Source of the DNA: Litorimonas sp964435725
GTDB lineage: Bacteria; Pseudomonadota; Alphaproteobacteria; Caulobacterales; Maricaulaceae
NCBI GenBank assembly: GCA_964435725.1
Contig: CAYTAJ010000005.1
Span: 1 to 59,195 of the forward strand
DNA: 59,195 nucleotides
Reading direction: 5' to 3'
In this document: positions 16,889 through 25,166 of the stretch, in pieces
Layout of the letters: each line of letters begins with the position of its first letter
Position numbering within the stretch: the first letter of the stretch is position 1
Position numbers and translations under genes: made by a program
Notes under the pieces: model-generated
Databases searched by the model: none
Told to the model about the DNA's origin: nothing
The model's input: only the letters and a program-made list of their open reading frames with translations

Positions 16889-16939
16889 GCCCGCTCTGTG
16901 TGTTTTGCAAGTTTGCAAATGTCACAGGGCGGGCTTTTT
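16889..16939 (+). terminator. Intrinsic terminator of acnA
   Basis: Twelve-base stem GCCCGCTCTGTG / CACAGGGCGGGC (one G-U pair) followed by TTTTT, 25 bp after the acnA stop. Confidence 0.85.
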
Positions 16940-16977
16940 ACTTGACGGATGATGGCTAATGAGGGTCTTTTAGCGAC

Positions 16978-18030
16978 ATGCTTTGGATAGACGCATTTTT
17001 ACGTATAGGGGCCATTACGCTCTTATTCATGGGTGCTATTTTGGTTATCCGCGATCGCCTATGTTGGCGACCGACGGTTTTTATTGTCTTGGCGGGCATT
17101 GGCGTATCCACCATGCTGATAGGTTCTGCACCTGAAAGCTTAGGCATTCCTGCTGCCGTTCAGTCAACAGCTTATGCTTTTGAATTTATCAGTATTGTTT
17201 TCATCTGGTGGTTTGGGCTCGCCCTCTTTCGTGATGACTTTAAACTCCGCTGGCCGCATTGGATCTTTTTCATTCTTTGCGGAGCCTTACGGATGCCGCA
17301 CAATATTGCAGAAATGACGGGAAGTTTCACCTACCCGACTTTATTGGATACAATATGTGAATTAATTGTTGTTGGCATGATGGCGCATCTCATCATTACA
17401 ATAATTCGTGAAGGTGAAGATGACTTGGTCTTATCAAGACGTCGATCTCGTAATTATTTTATTATTGGCGTTGTGGCAGCCGTCTTGCTCTCAACATTTA
17501 CCGAACATGGCTGGATTCCTATCCCTCAGGATTATGTTTATTTTATAAAGTCAGCGACCACATTTCCATTAGCGCTTTGGTTTACGCTTTGGCTCAGCCG
17601 CCTGGATCATAAGAGTCTTAACTTTGAAACGGAAATCACAGCAGAACCCGCCATTGCGACAGAAGAGACAATCGACCCTCGAGATAAAGAACTTTTAGGA
17701 CAATTAATTTCCGCTATGGAAACAGATAAAGTGTATCGCGAAGCCGGATTAACAATCCGTGATTTGGCGGAACGTCTCAATACACCGGAACACCGCCTCC
17801 GTGTGTTAATCAATCAAGGCTTGGGGTATCGAAACTTTTCTGCCTTCCTCAATAGCTACCGTATTGATGCCATTAAGGCAGAGTTTGCTGACCCTGAAAA
17901 GGCGCGTATTCCTGTCCTAACTCTCGCCATGGATGTCGGGTATAACTCCTTAGCCCCCTTTAATCGTGCCTTTCGAACGACAGAAGGCATGACCCCAACC
18001 GCCTATCGACAACAATTACTGTCAAAATAG
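16978..18030 (+). CDS. AraC-family regulator with membrane-embedded N-terminal sensor domain
   Basis: A 350-residue protein with about seven hydrophobic segments in residues 1-210 and an AraC/XylS DNA-binding domain at about 240-350 (LTIRDLAERLNTPEHRLRVL, then VAMDVGY-like LAMDVGYNSLAPFNRAFR). This architecture, a polytopic membrane sensor fused to an AraC domain, is common in marine Alpha- and Gammaproteobacteria; signals are mostly unknown. The next gene encodes a small exported protein, and between them lie two 12-bp direct repeats 20 bp apart, a spacing suited to an AraC protein. The start ATG 16978 has only a weak ribosome-binding site. Confidence 0.85.
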   Translation: MLWIDAFLRIGAITLLFMGAILVIRDRLCWRPTVFIVLAGIGVSTMLIGSAPESLGIPAAVQSTAYAFEFISIVFIWWFGLALFRDDFKLRWPHWIFFILCGALRMPHNIAEMTGSFTYPTLLDTICELIVVGMMAHLIITIIREGEDDLVLSRRRSRNYFIIGVVAAVLLSTFTEHGWIPIPQDYVYFIKSATTFPLALWFTLWLSRLDHKSLNFETEITAEPAIATEETIDPRDKELLGQLISAMETDKVYREAGLTIRDLAERLNTPEHRLRVLINQGLGYRNFSAFLNSYRIDAIKAEFADPEKARIPVLTLAMDVGYNSLAPFNRAFRTTEGMTPTAYRQQLLSK

Positions 18031-18038
18031 GCTCGTTT

Positions 18039-18070
18039 TCTGATTGATTTTGAAAAGGTCTGATTGATTT
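18039..18070. repeat. Two 12-bp direct repeats TCTGATTGATTT, 20 bp apart
   Basis: Identical copies at 18039-18050 and 18059-18070. A start-to-start distance of 20 bp places them on the same DNA face, as for AraC-family half-sites. They lie just after the araC-type gene and 120 bp upstream of the secreted-protein gene at 18190. Confidence 0.6.
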
Positions 18071-18189
18071 CATAATCGACCATCATTTTTCAACATCGAC
18101 GAGATAAAAATTCATCTCTCTCCTAAACCCCCTTCATAACAAGCGCCTGCAATGATGCGGTCGCCGACGCATCACGAAGGAGATATCCG

Positions 18190-18522
18190 ATGTCAAAGAT
18201 TTCAACCCTAACTAAGACAGCTATTATTTCAGCCTTTGCGGCCACAGCTTTTGTTGCAACGCCTGCCATGGCGGCCTCTAATGGTGATGTTGAAAAATGT
18301 CGTGCGGCCTTTTCTGAGCAAGGCGAAATGAATATGGATGACTACCGCCTCCGCTTTGAGCGCCAAGATGGGCAGCGCACGAAAACAATCCACTTTAAAG
18401 CCATTCCACATGATGGGGGTGAAGCGCTTGACGTGACCTGCACATTACGCCGTACAAAAGTCTTATCCGTCAATGCCGGTAATGGTGAAGTTACGCTCAT
18501 GGCGAAAAACGAAAAGAAATAA
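18190..18522 (+). CDS. Small secreted hypothetical protein (110 aa)
   Basis: Good ribosome-binding site (GAAGGAG) and a clear signal peptide ending ATPAMAA near residue 28. The mature part of about 80 residues has two cysteines (EKCRAAF and VTCTLRR) that could form one disulfide, and is predicted mainly beta. No family recognised. It follows the membrane AraC regulator with candidate half-sites in between, and an intrinsic terminator follows. A periplasmic role under that regulator's control is plausible. Confidence 0.65.
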   Translation: MSKISTLTKTAIISAFAATAFVATPAMAASNGDVEKCRAAFSEQGEMNMDDYRLRFERQDGQRTKTIHFKAIPHDGGEALDVTCTLRRTKVLSVNAGNGEVTLMAKNEKK

Positions 18523-18538
18523 AATTTTCTACCCCGAT

Positions 18539-18579
18539 CTACGTCCTGCTCTTCTTTCCCGAGCGGGGCGTAGTCTTTT
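18539..18579 (+). terminator. Intrinsic terminator between convergent genes
   Basis: Thirteen-base stem CTACGTCCTGCTC / GAGCGGGGCGTAG with a 9-base loop followed by TCTTTT. It ends where the convergent LRAT-family gene stops. Confidence 0.8.
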
Positions 18580-18952
18580 AATCGCGTGATAAGCGGCGCG
18601 CATCCAGTGGACCTAGTTGCTCACTCCGCCCTTTGCCTTCCATGACCCAAGTCACGAAATGCTGACAGTTGTTAATCAGCACATTATAGCGGTCGCCTTT
18701 ACGGCTTCTCGCACGCGCAACAAGTTCAGGCCCTGTCACGGAACAGGCGATATGACGAATTTTAACAGGATTACCTTGAGAAAAGGTGGCCATATCCGTT
18801 TCTTCAACACGGCCAAAACGGGCAGATGTATGGATAACTGTCCCATAGCCGGTCGCAATACCATAATGTTTAATCAGCCCGTAGGCGCGGACCTGTAATA
18901 GGGTTCCGGCAGGATAAACGGTTGCGGTGCGTTCAAAGGGGTAATCACTCAT
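18578..18952 (-). CDS. LRAT (lecithin:retinol acyltransferase-like) family protein
   Basis: A 124-residue protein of the LRAT branch of the permuted NlpC/P60 papain-like fold. The catalytic pattern is visible: KHYGIATGYG (His29), VIHTS (His41) and NNCQHFVTW (Cys96, the usual nucleophile region). Members include acyltransferases, phospholipases and peptidase-like enzymes, and the bacterial substrates are mostly unknown. ATG 18952 is chosen; GTG 18976 would add eight residues. There is no signal peptide. It is a single gene between terminators. Confidence 0.78.
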   Translation of the reverse strand: MSDYPFERTATVYPAGTLLQVRAYGLIKHYGIATGYGTVIHTSARFGRVEETDMATFSQGNPVKIRHIACSVTGPELVARARSRKGDRYNVLINNCQHFVTWVMEGKGRSEQLGPLDARRLSRD

Positions 18953-18981
18953 GCATCTTATATAGGGTAAATTCACACAAT

Positions 18982-19010
18982 AAAAAGGCAGCTTTAATCA
19001 CTGCCTTTTT
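18982..19010 (-). terminator. Intrinsic terminator of the glycine-zipper lipoprotein gene
   Basis: Perfect 10-base inverted repeat AAAAAGGCAG / CTGCCTTTTT with a 9-base loop. It could work on both strands but is placed 21 bp after the stop of the minus-strand gene at 19031. Confidence 0.85.
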
Positions 19011-19030
19011 CAGTCTTATTCGCAGACGTG

Positions 19031-19396
19031 TTAGCCACGTAATTCACCATTGCGATAATACGTACGTCCGGTGGCTTCATCGACAAAATAATAGCGCCCT
19101 GTCGCCTCTTCATAATATAGGTCTTGCCCCGCCGCTGGTTGACGCATGCGCGTGTTTTCACCGATCGCCTTATCTTTTTCATTACCGACATAAGCACCGC
19201 CAACGCCGCCGACAATTGCGCCAATGGCGGCGCCCGTTCCGGCATCTCCGTCGCCGACATTATTACCGATAATGGCACCGGTGAGCGCCCCGGCAGCCGC
19301 GCCAATAGCGGCGTTTTCTTCAACATTGCCTGTCGTTGTACAAGCAGCGAGCCCAATAACGGCCACAGCAGAAATAAGGGATTTTAAATAGGTCAT
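19031..19396 (-). CDS. Glycine-zipper lipoprotein (SlyB/OsmB/YMGG-like)
   Basis: A 121-residue outer-membrane-type lipoprotein. The signal ends in the lipobox GLAAC (Cys19). Two glycine-zipper hairpin segments follow (GAAAGALTGAIIG and GAAIGAIVGGVGGAYVG, about 32-70), as in SlyB, OsmB and related envelope-stress lipoproteins. The C-terminal part has two imperfect YYE/YYF...EATGRxYY repeats. Probably stabilises the outer membrane. It has its own terminator and appears monocistronic. Confidence 0.8.
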   Translation of the reverse strand: MTYLKSLISAVAVIGLAACTTTGNVEENAAIGAAAGALTGAIIGNNVGDGDAGTGAAIGAIVGGVGGAYVGNEKDKAIGENTRMRQPAAGQDLYYEEATGRYYFVDEATGRTYYRNGELRG

Positions 19397-19507
19397 GACA
19401 CATCCTTTCAGGTCATCACCCCACCAGCAGTCTTAATATAGTAACCTCTAACACCCTCTCTGTATCCTTTGCAGTTGATGAGGATTTCGTCATATTTGGG
19501 GGATAGC

Positions 19508-20410
19508 TTAGACCAATTCAGCAATGTCTCTTTGTCGTCCTTTCAGCTCTTCGGCGACAAATTCCAACAACGCTAAAACGCGTGTCGGCACGCGGTCGTC
19601 CCCTGTTCGGACAGCATAAACGGGAAGGGCAGCACCTTTATAGGCCTTCAACGTTTGAATGAGCCTGCCTTTTTTAAGGGCGTGAGACACCAACATAGTC
19701 GGTATGTAGCAAATGCCTTGTCCACGTATGGCAAATTCACGCAAGACCTCACCGCTATTCGTCACAACGTGATCTTTTGGCATAAAATTAAAACGCTTCT
19801 GCCCTTTGAATAAGGTCCAATTCGGACTGCGGGAATAACGTAAACATTTATGATTTTTCAAATCAAGATGGGTTTCGGGAGCGCCATATTTTTGAAGATA
19901 GGATGGGCTCGCACAAACGACCATCTCTGCTTCTCCTAACAAACGCGCGACTAAGGAACTGTCTTTCAACACGCCTGCACGAAAGGCAATATCAACACGC
20001 TCTTCAATCAAATCGACCATACGCTCCGTCAGGTTCATCTCTATGACAACATTGGGATGAAGCTCCATGAATTTAGCAATAATTGGGGTTAGCGTGTAAG
20101 ACCCAAATGTATCCGGTGCCGATAAACGAATGTGACCCGAAAGAACCTGACTGGCTTGACGCGCTCTATCTTCCATTTCAGCGACATCAGCCAATATTGA
20201 TTTACACTTCTCATAATAAGACTGACCGGCATCTGTAATTTGCCAAGATCGGTTATTTCGCCGAATAAGCTGTAATCCGAGATAGGTCTCAAGATCATTC
20301 AGTGCATGACTCACGGAAGATTTGGAGAGACTTAACGCTTGAGCCGCGCGCGTTAACTGTCCTGCCTCGACGACCCTCACGAATATTTCCATTCGTCTCA
20401 ACCTATCCAT
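19508..20410 (-). CDS. LysR-family transcriptional regulator
   Basis: A 300-residue LysR regulator. The N-terminal HTH (MDRLRRMEIFVRVVEAGQLTRAAQALSLSKSSVSHAL) and the substrate-binding domain with GHIRLSAPDTFGSYTL and ASPSYLQKYG match the family's CrgA/DmlR-like branch. ATG 20410 follows AAAAGGGCG; an in-frame start at 20449 lacks support. It is divergent from an ABA4-like membrane protein gene. A 12-bp direct repeat in the shared region may be its binding site, since LysR proteins usually act on divergent neighbours. Confidence 0.88.
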   Translation of the reverse strand: MDRLRRMEIFVRVVEAGQLTRAAQALSLSKSSVSHALNDLETYLGLQLIRRNNRSWQITDAGQSYYEKCKSILADVAEMEDRARQASQVLSGHIRLSAPDTFGSYTLTPIIAKFMELHPNVVIEMNLTERMVDLIEERVDIAFRAGVLKDSSLVARLLGEAEMVVCASPSYLQKYGAPETHLDLKNHKCLRYSRSPNWTLFKGQKRFNFMPKDHVVTNSGEVLREFAIRGQGICYIPTMLVSHALKKGRLIQTLKAYKGAALPVYAVRTGDDRVPTRVLALLEFVAEELKGRQRDIAELV

Positions 20411-20454
20411 ATATACGCCCTTTTCTTGTGGTTCTGTTTTTCCGAACACTACGT

Positions 20455-20500
20455 CCTATAGATTGGTCTTTATTTTAATTTTGTTCAACCTATAAATTGG
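20455..20500. promoter_or_regulatory. Direct repeat CCTATARATTGG in the LysR/ABA4-like intergenic region
   Basis: CCTATAGATTGG (20455-20466) and CCTATAAATTGG (20489-20500) differ at one base and are 34 bp apart, between divergent promoters. Candidate LysR binding sites. Confidence 0.5.
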
Positions 20501-20636
20501 AAGCGGGTAGCGGTAACGTCACCTGCAGCCCGCCTCACAGGTTGCCCCACATCGACTTGTAGGGCGGGTACTGAAGACACCCTCACTCTATTATTATTCA
20601 AGATGACAGCGCATCATTCTATGGTTACGTTTGCGC

Positions 20637-21107
20637 ATGACCTATGATCTCGCCCTTCAATTTATAAATTTAAGCGTTCTTCCGGCTTGGCTCATGCTCG
20701 TTTTCCTGCCGAATTGGAAAGGCACGCACGCTCTTGTTCATTCCATGCTGTATCCACTCTTGCTGGGAGGCGTTTACATCATTGGGTTTGGGTTCGCTCT
20801 ATTTGCCGGGCATGGGGCGGAAGGCGGAAACTTTACGTCTATTGAGGGTATTCAAACCCTGTTTTCAACCGATGTCGGCATTGTCATTGCTTGGTCGCAC
20901 TTCCTCGTTTTCGATCTCTTTGTCGGGGCGTGGGAAGCCCGCGATGCGAAACGTCGTAACTTTAGCCACACCCTCCTAATCCCCTGCCTCTTCTTTACCT
21001 TTATGGCAGGGCCAATTGGGTTAGTGTTGTATTTGATATTAAGGGCTGTAACGAAGAAGGGAGGTTGGGGGTTACCTACAGAAACGCTATCTCAAAAAGC
21101 ATCGTAA
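20637..21107 (+). CDS. ABA4-like (DUF4281) membrane protein
   Basis: A 156-residue protein with four hydrophobic segments. The phrase WLMLVFLPNWKGTHALVHS near the start and SHFLVFDLFVGAWEARD plus GPIGLVLYLILR in the second half are the signature of the ABA4-like family, named after a plant protein needed for neoxanthin synthesis; the bacterial role is unknown. ATG 20637 is used in preference to TTG 20631. It is divergent from a LysR regulator. The end overlaps the convergent small gene by 16 bp. Confidence 0.75.
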   Translation: MTYDLALQFINLSVLPAWLMLVFLPNWKGTHALVHSMLYPLLLGGVYIIGFGFALFAGHGAEGGNFTSIEGIQTLFSTDVGIVIAWSHFLVFDLFVGAWEARDAKRRNFSHTLLIPCLFFTFMAGPIGLVLYLILRAVTKKGGWGLPTETLSQKAS

Positions 21108-21448
21108 CAAGATTTAGAAACAACGCCATCGAAGTAAAAATCTGAATCCAACGAAAACAGCCTAAGTCTTATTTTATCATCTAAATAAGGAATGTAATCC
21201 CGTTTGATATTTGAAACGCCTTGAACATAAGCCTTTGATTGACCTCTTCGCCATTGCGTGACCTTGTTACCTTCAATGGCGATACTGATATATAACTCAT
21301 CTTTTTTATAGTTATTTAAAACAACTTTATCTGATTGTATAACACAATCATATTCAAGATGGTCATAAGGAAGGCGTGCAAAAAAAGCGAATAGAACAAT
21401 GATGAACAAACCGCATCCTATAAATATGGTCTTCATCTTTGCTTCCAT
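21092..21448 (-). CDS. Hypothetical membrane-anchored protein (118 aa)
   Basis: One N-terminal hydrophobic segment (IFIGCGLFIIVLFAFFA) followed by about 95 polar, mostly beta-like residues with two cysteines (YDCVI and KSCYD), probably periplasmic. It starts 2 bp after the purH stop on the same strand, so is likely cotranscribed at the tail of the purH unit. I do not recognise the family. Its last 16 bp overlap the end of the ABA4-like gene. Confidence 0.5.
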   Translation of the reverse strand: MEAKMKTIFIGCGLFIIVLFAFFARLPYDHLEYDCVIQSDKVVLNNYKKDELYISIAIEGNKVTQWRRGQSKAYVQGVSNIKRDYIPYLDDKIRLRLFSLDSDFYFDGVVSKSCYDAF

Positions 21449-21450
21449 AT

Positions 21451-23082
21451 CTAATGCCTAAAGTGCCTCATACCGGTAAATACCATGGCGATATTATTGT
21501 CGTCCGCCGCCTTAATCACTTCATCATCACGGATTGATCCACCGGGTTGAATAATCGCTGTGGCACCGGCGGCGGCGGCGGCGAGCATGCCGTCTGCGAA
21601 CGGGAAGAAGGCATCAGAGGCACAGGCGCAGCCTTGGGTCCTTGGGGCATCCCACCCTGCGGCGGCTTGTGCATCTTCGGCTTTGCGCGCGGCAATGCGG
21701 GCAGAGTCGATACGGCTCATTTGGCCCGCGCCTATGCCCGCAGTTGAGCCGTCTTTTACATAAATAATCGCATTCGATTTGACGTGTTTGGCGACTTTCC
21801 ACGCCATGCGCAGGTCGGCCATTTCAGCGTCAGTCGGGGCACGTTTCGTGACGACTTTCAAATCTTCATCCGCGACATAGCCATTGTCACGATCTTGGAC
21901 GAGAATACCTCCGCCAACATTTCTTTGTGTCATGCTCGGCGCTTTTGGATCAGGCAGGTCCCCTACGATTAAGAGGCGCAGATTTTTCTTTTTCGCAAAC
22001 AGAGCAATCGCATCGTGGTCGGCGCTAGGTGCAATCACGACTTCGGTAAAGACTTTGAGAATTTCCGTCGCGGTCTCTTTATCCAATCGACCGTTAAGCG
22101 CGACAATACCCCCAAAGGCCGAAACAGGGTCACAGGCCAAAGCCGATTTATAAGCCTCGATAAATGTTTTTGCGACACCCACACCACAAGGATTGGCGTG
22201 TTTTATAATCGCCACCGCCGGGTCTGCCCCTTCGCAATTACGGCCAAATTCTGCGACTAATTCATAGGCCGCATCCGTATCGTTGATATTATTATAAGAG
22301 AGCGCCTTGCCTTGAATTTGCTTGGCCGTCGCGACGCCCGGGCGGTTGGAGCCATCGGCATAAAAAGCGGCCGTTTGATGTGGGTTCTCGCCATAACGTA
22401 ATTCTTGTTTCAGTGTACCGCCTTGCGCGCTGAAAGACGGTGTGCCGTCAACTTGTCCGGCAAACCAATTCGCAATCGCCGCGTCATAAGCCGCAGAGCG
22501 CGCATAGGTTTTGGCCGCTAATGTCTGACGGAGCGTTCCTGTCGTTTGTCCGTCATTCGCATCCATATCAGCCAGCACCGCATCGACGTCATCCGCATCA
22601 GTGCAGACGGCAACATGGGCGTGGTTTTTTGCGGCGGCGCGTATCATCGCGGGGCCGCCAATATCAATATTTTCAACACACATCTCATAAGATCCGCCAG
22701 ACGCCACAGCGTTCTCAAACGGGTAAAGATTGACGATCAAAAGGTCGATAGAAAGAATGCCGTGGGCATGCATCGCATCTTTATGCGACGCCAAATCTCG
22801 ATCCCCCAATAATCCGCCATGCACCATGGGGTGCAGTGTCTTGACACGACCATCCATCATTTCCGGAAACTTCGTCAATTCTGAGACATCCTTAACCGGA
22901 ATGCCAGCGGCCATAATGGCCTTATGCGTACCACCAGTAGACACCAATTTCACGCCGCGCTCATGCAAAGCTTTCGCTTGGTCAATCAGGCGGGATTTAT
23001 CTGACACAGATAGTAAGGCACGTTTGACAGGCGCAAGACGAGACGGGTCAAAATCGGGAAGATCAGGATTTGGGCTTGGCAT
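21451..23082 (-). CDS. purH: Bifunctional AICAR transformylase / IMP cyclohydrolase
   Basis: A 543-residue enzyme catalysing the last two steps of IMP synthesis. The N-terminal IMP cyclohydrolase domain begins KRALLSVSDKSRLIDQAKAL with VSTGGTHKAI and GRVKTLHPMVHGGLL. The AICAR transformylase domain has ELRYGENPHQTAAFY, the catalytic KHANPCGVG and the end SIRDDEVIKAADDNNIAMVFTGMRHFRH. The length is slightly above the common 530. It follows the CapD-type gene on the minus strand with a 125 bp gap. Confidence 0.97.
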   Translation of the reverse strand: MPSPNPDLPDFDPSRLAPVKRALLSVSDKSRLIDQAKALHERGVKLVSTGGTHKAIMAAGIPVKDVSELTKFPEMMDGRVKTLHPMVHGGLLGDRDLASHKDAMHAHGILSIDLLIVNLYPFENAVASGGSYEMCVENIDIGGPAMIRAAAKNHAHVAVCTDADDVDAVLADMDANDGQTTGTLRQTLAAKTYARSAAYDAAIANWFAGQVDGTPSFSAQGGTLKQELRYGENPHQTAAFYADGSNRPGVATAKQIQGKALSYNNINDTDAAYELVAEFGRNCEGADPAVAIIKHANPCGVGVAKTFIEAYKSALACDPVSAFGGIVALNGRLDKETATEILKVFTEVVIAPSADHDAIALFAKKKNLRLLIVGDLPDPKAPSMTQRNVGGGILVQDRDNGYVADEDLKVVTKRAPTDAEMADLRMAWKVAKHVKSNAIIYVKDGSTAGIGAGQMSRIDSARIAARKAEDAQAAAGWDAPRTQGCACASDAFFPFADGMLAAAAAGATAIIQPGGSIRDDEVIKAADDNNIAMVFTGMRHFRH

Positions 23083-23207
23083 GGGAGGACCTTTGCAGAC
23101 TCAAAATAACAAGGCGGATATTCATGCGCGCGTTAACATGCACCCCAACAGAGTGAAAGCCCTTACCCGCAGGTAAATGGGGTTAAAAATCGAATATGAG
23201 AAATTTT

Positions 23208-25166
23208 TTATTTGCTCTTAGGCGCTCTGATTTTAGTGACTAAGGCGCCATTGGCTTTATAGCCTGGCAGGAGTTTTTTCATGATTTTGCAAACGCGGTC
23301 ACGGTCACGTTCATCAAGAGCGACCAATAAATCATCAACCCATTCCAACACTTTTTTGGAATTTTTATTTTGGCCGGTAAATCGCTGAATACCTTTAACC
23401 GAGGTCGGAACCAGAAGTTCTTCCAAGCCTGTCAGTTTCTCTGAGATTTTCTCACCGGGACGCAGCCCCGTGTAACGAATTTCAATATCTTTATCTGGCA
23501 CTTTTCCGCGCAGACGAATAAGCTGTCGGGCGAGGCGCGCAATATTAACGGGTTCTCCCATTTCCAACACATAAATATCTGACTGATTATTCTTATGATT
23601 TGGCGTTTCCGGATCTTCCAAAGCTGCGGCTTGCAGAACAAGCGCAGCCGCCTCTTCGGTCGTCATGAAATAGCGTTTCACATCGCGATGGGTGACAGTC
23701 ACAGGACCACCGGACGCAATCTGCTTTTCAAAGAGCGGAACAACAGAACCAGTGGATGCGAGGACATTACCAAAACGCACAGCCGCTGCATTGAGGTTCG
23801 GAATACACTCCGCCATGGCGACCATTTGCATTTCAACAATACGCTTACTCGCTCCCATTATGTTGACAGGGTTTACGGCTTTGTCGGTCGAAATCAGGAT
23901 AAAGTTTTCTGTACTATGTGCGGCACAAGCCTCAATCACATTGCGCGTGCCATAAACATTGGTACGAAGCGTCTCGAGTGGATTGCTCTCCCCTAAAGGC
24001 ACATGTTTGAGAGCCGCCGCGTGAATAACAATTTCAGGGCGCTCCCATTCAAAGACCTCGCGCAATCGGCCCGTGTCACAGACATCACCAATATAAGTCG
24101 TCCAATCCGGCTCTCTGGACAGAGGTTTGAGAGGTGCAAGGGATTGCTCAAGCTCATAAAGATTATATTCGGAATTATCATAGAGCGCGAGACTGGCCGG
24201 ATTAAGCGGGGCGAGCTGACGCGCAATTTCTGAACCGATGGAGCCGCCCGCCCCCGTCACCAAAACACGGCGGCTTTTAATAAGGCGACGTACAGGCGCG
24301 ATATCCAAAGCTTGCAAATCACGGCCAATCAAGTCAGCCGCCTCAAAAGAGGTCAGGCCGGTATTCACCCCTTCGGAATGTAATCGCGAAAGAGGCGCGC
24401 CAATTTCTGCTGACATCTTCACGAGTTTGGCTGTATCGGGACGCGATAAGTTAGGGTCAATAGAAATGAGCTTAATCGGTTTATCCCGTAAATCCGCCAT
24501 TTTTTGATAGACGGGCTTTATGTCTTCAAGATCACCCAAGACCGGCACGCCGCGAATAGAGCGACCCAAATTCTTACCTGATGTCTCAACCAGCCCGACC
24601 GGATTAATAGCCCCAACACCCTGGCTACGCGATGTATCGCGTAAATAATTATAGAGTTTGGAGCTCGGGCCGATTAGGATCGCGTCATGCGCAAAGGCTG
24701 AGCGCGGTTGGAAAAGCGCGCGGATATCCCCATTTTGGATAATCATGACTAAAAGTCGCGAGAGCACCAACATGCCGAAGAAAAACAGACCCGCTAAGAA
24801 TGGAGCGGATCGCGGGAAATCCGCACCCCTGTCAAAAAAGAAGAATAAAACAAGCGGCGTGAGCGAAGACGTAATCACAACACCCAGCAACAGATTTCGG
24901 ATATCCGCAAGTGACGTAAATCGCCAAATCGCCCGGTCTTGTCGAATTAAAGACCAGACAAAGACGACACTGAACATCATCACAATCGCCGCATTCCAAT
25001 CGACCTCTGACGGAATGGGCTTGTTCAAAAAATCATAGCGCCAACGAATGACGTAAAGCATAGCCACGCCACCCAAAAAGGCATCAAAAGCCAACAGTAA
25101 TATGCGCACCAACCACGCTTTCGCGTCGCGCCTTTTTTTCTGTGGTGTCGAAAGCTCATCAACCAT
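23208..25166 (-). CDS. Membrane-bound nucleotide-sugar 4,6-dehydratase (CapD/WbpM/FlaA1 family)
   Basis: A 652-residue inner-membrane enzyme with four or five hydrophobic segments in the first 150 residues, a CoA-binding-like Rossmann segment, then an SDR-type catalytic domain starting VLVTGAGGSIGSEIARQLAPL. The family's active site has Met in place of the usual Tyr, and here the motif is STDKAVNPVNIMGASKR (MxxxK), matching the long WbpM/PglF-type UDP-HexNAc dehydratases. It likely makes a 4-keto-6-deoxy sugar for capsule, LPS or glycan. The start overlaps the heparinase stop by 8 bp, so the two are translationally coupled. Confidence 0.88.
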   Translation of the reverse strand: MVDELSTPQKKRRDAKAWLVRILLLAFDAFLGGVAMLYVIRWRYDFLNKPIPSEVDWNAAIVMMFSVVFVWSLIRQDRAIWRFTSLADIRNLLLGVVITSSLTPLVLFFFFDRGADFPRSAPFLAGLFFFGMLVLSRLLVMIIQNGDIRALFQPRSAFAHDAILIGPSSKLYNYLRDTSRSQGVGAINPVGLVETSGKNLGRSIRGVPVLGDLEDIKPVYQKMADLRDKPIKLISIDPNLSRPDTAKLVKMSAEIGAPLSRLHSEGVNTGLTSFEAADLIGRDLQALDIAPVRRLIKSRRVLVTGAGGSIGSEIARQLAPLNPASLALYDNSEYNLYELEQSLAPLKPLSREPDWTTYIGDVCDTGRLREVFEWERPEIVIHAAALKHVPLGESNPLETLRTNVYGTRNVIEACAAHSTENFILISTDKAVNPVNIMGASKRIVEMQMVAMAECIPNLNAAAVRFGNVLASTGSVVPLFEKQIASGGPVTVTHRDVKRYFMTTEEAAALVLQAAALEDPETPNHKNNQSDIYVLEMGEPVNIARLARQLIRLRGKVPDKDIEIRYTGLRPGEKISEKLTGLEELLVPTSVKGIQRFTGQNKNSKKVLEWVDDLLVALDERDRDRVCKIMKKLLPGYKANGALVTKIRAPKSK

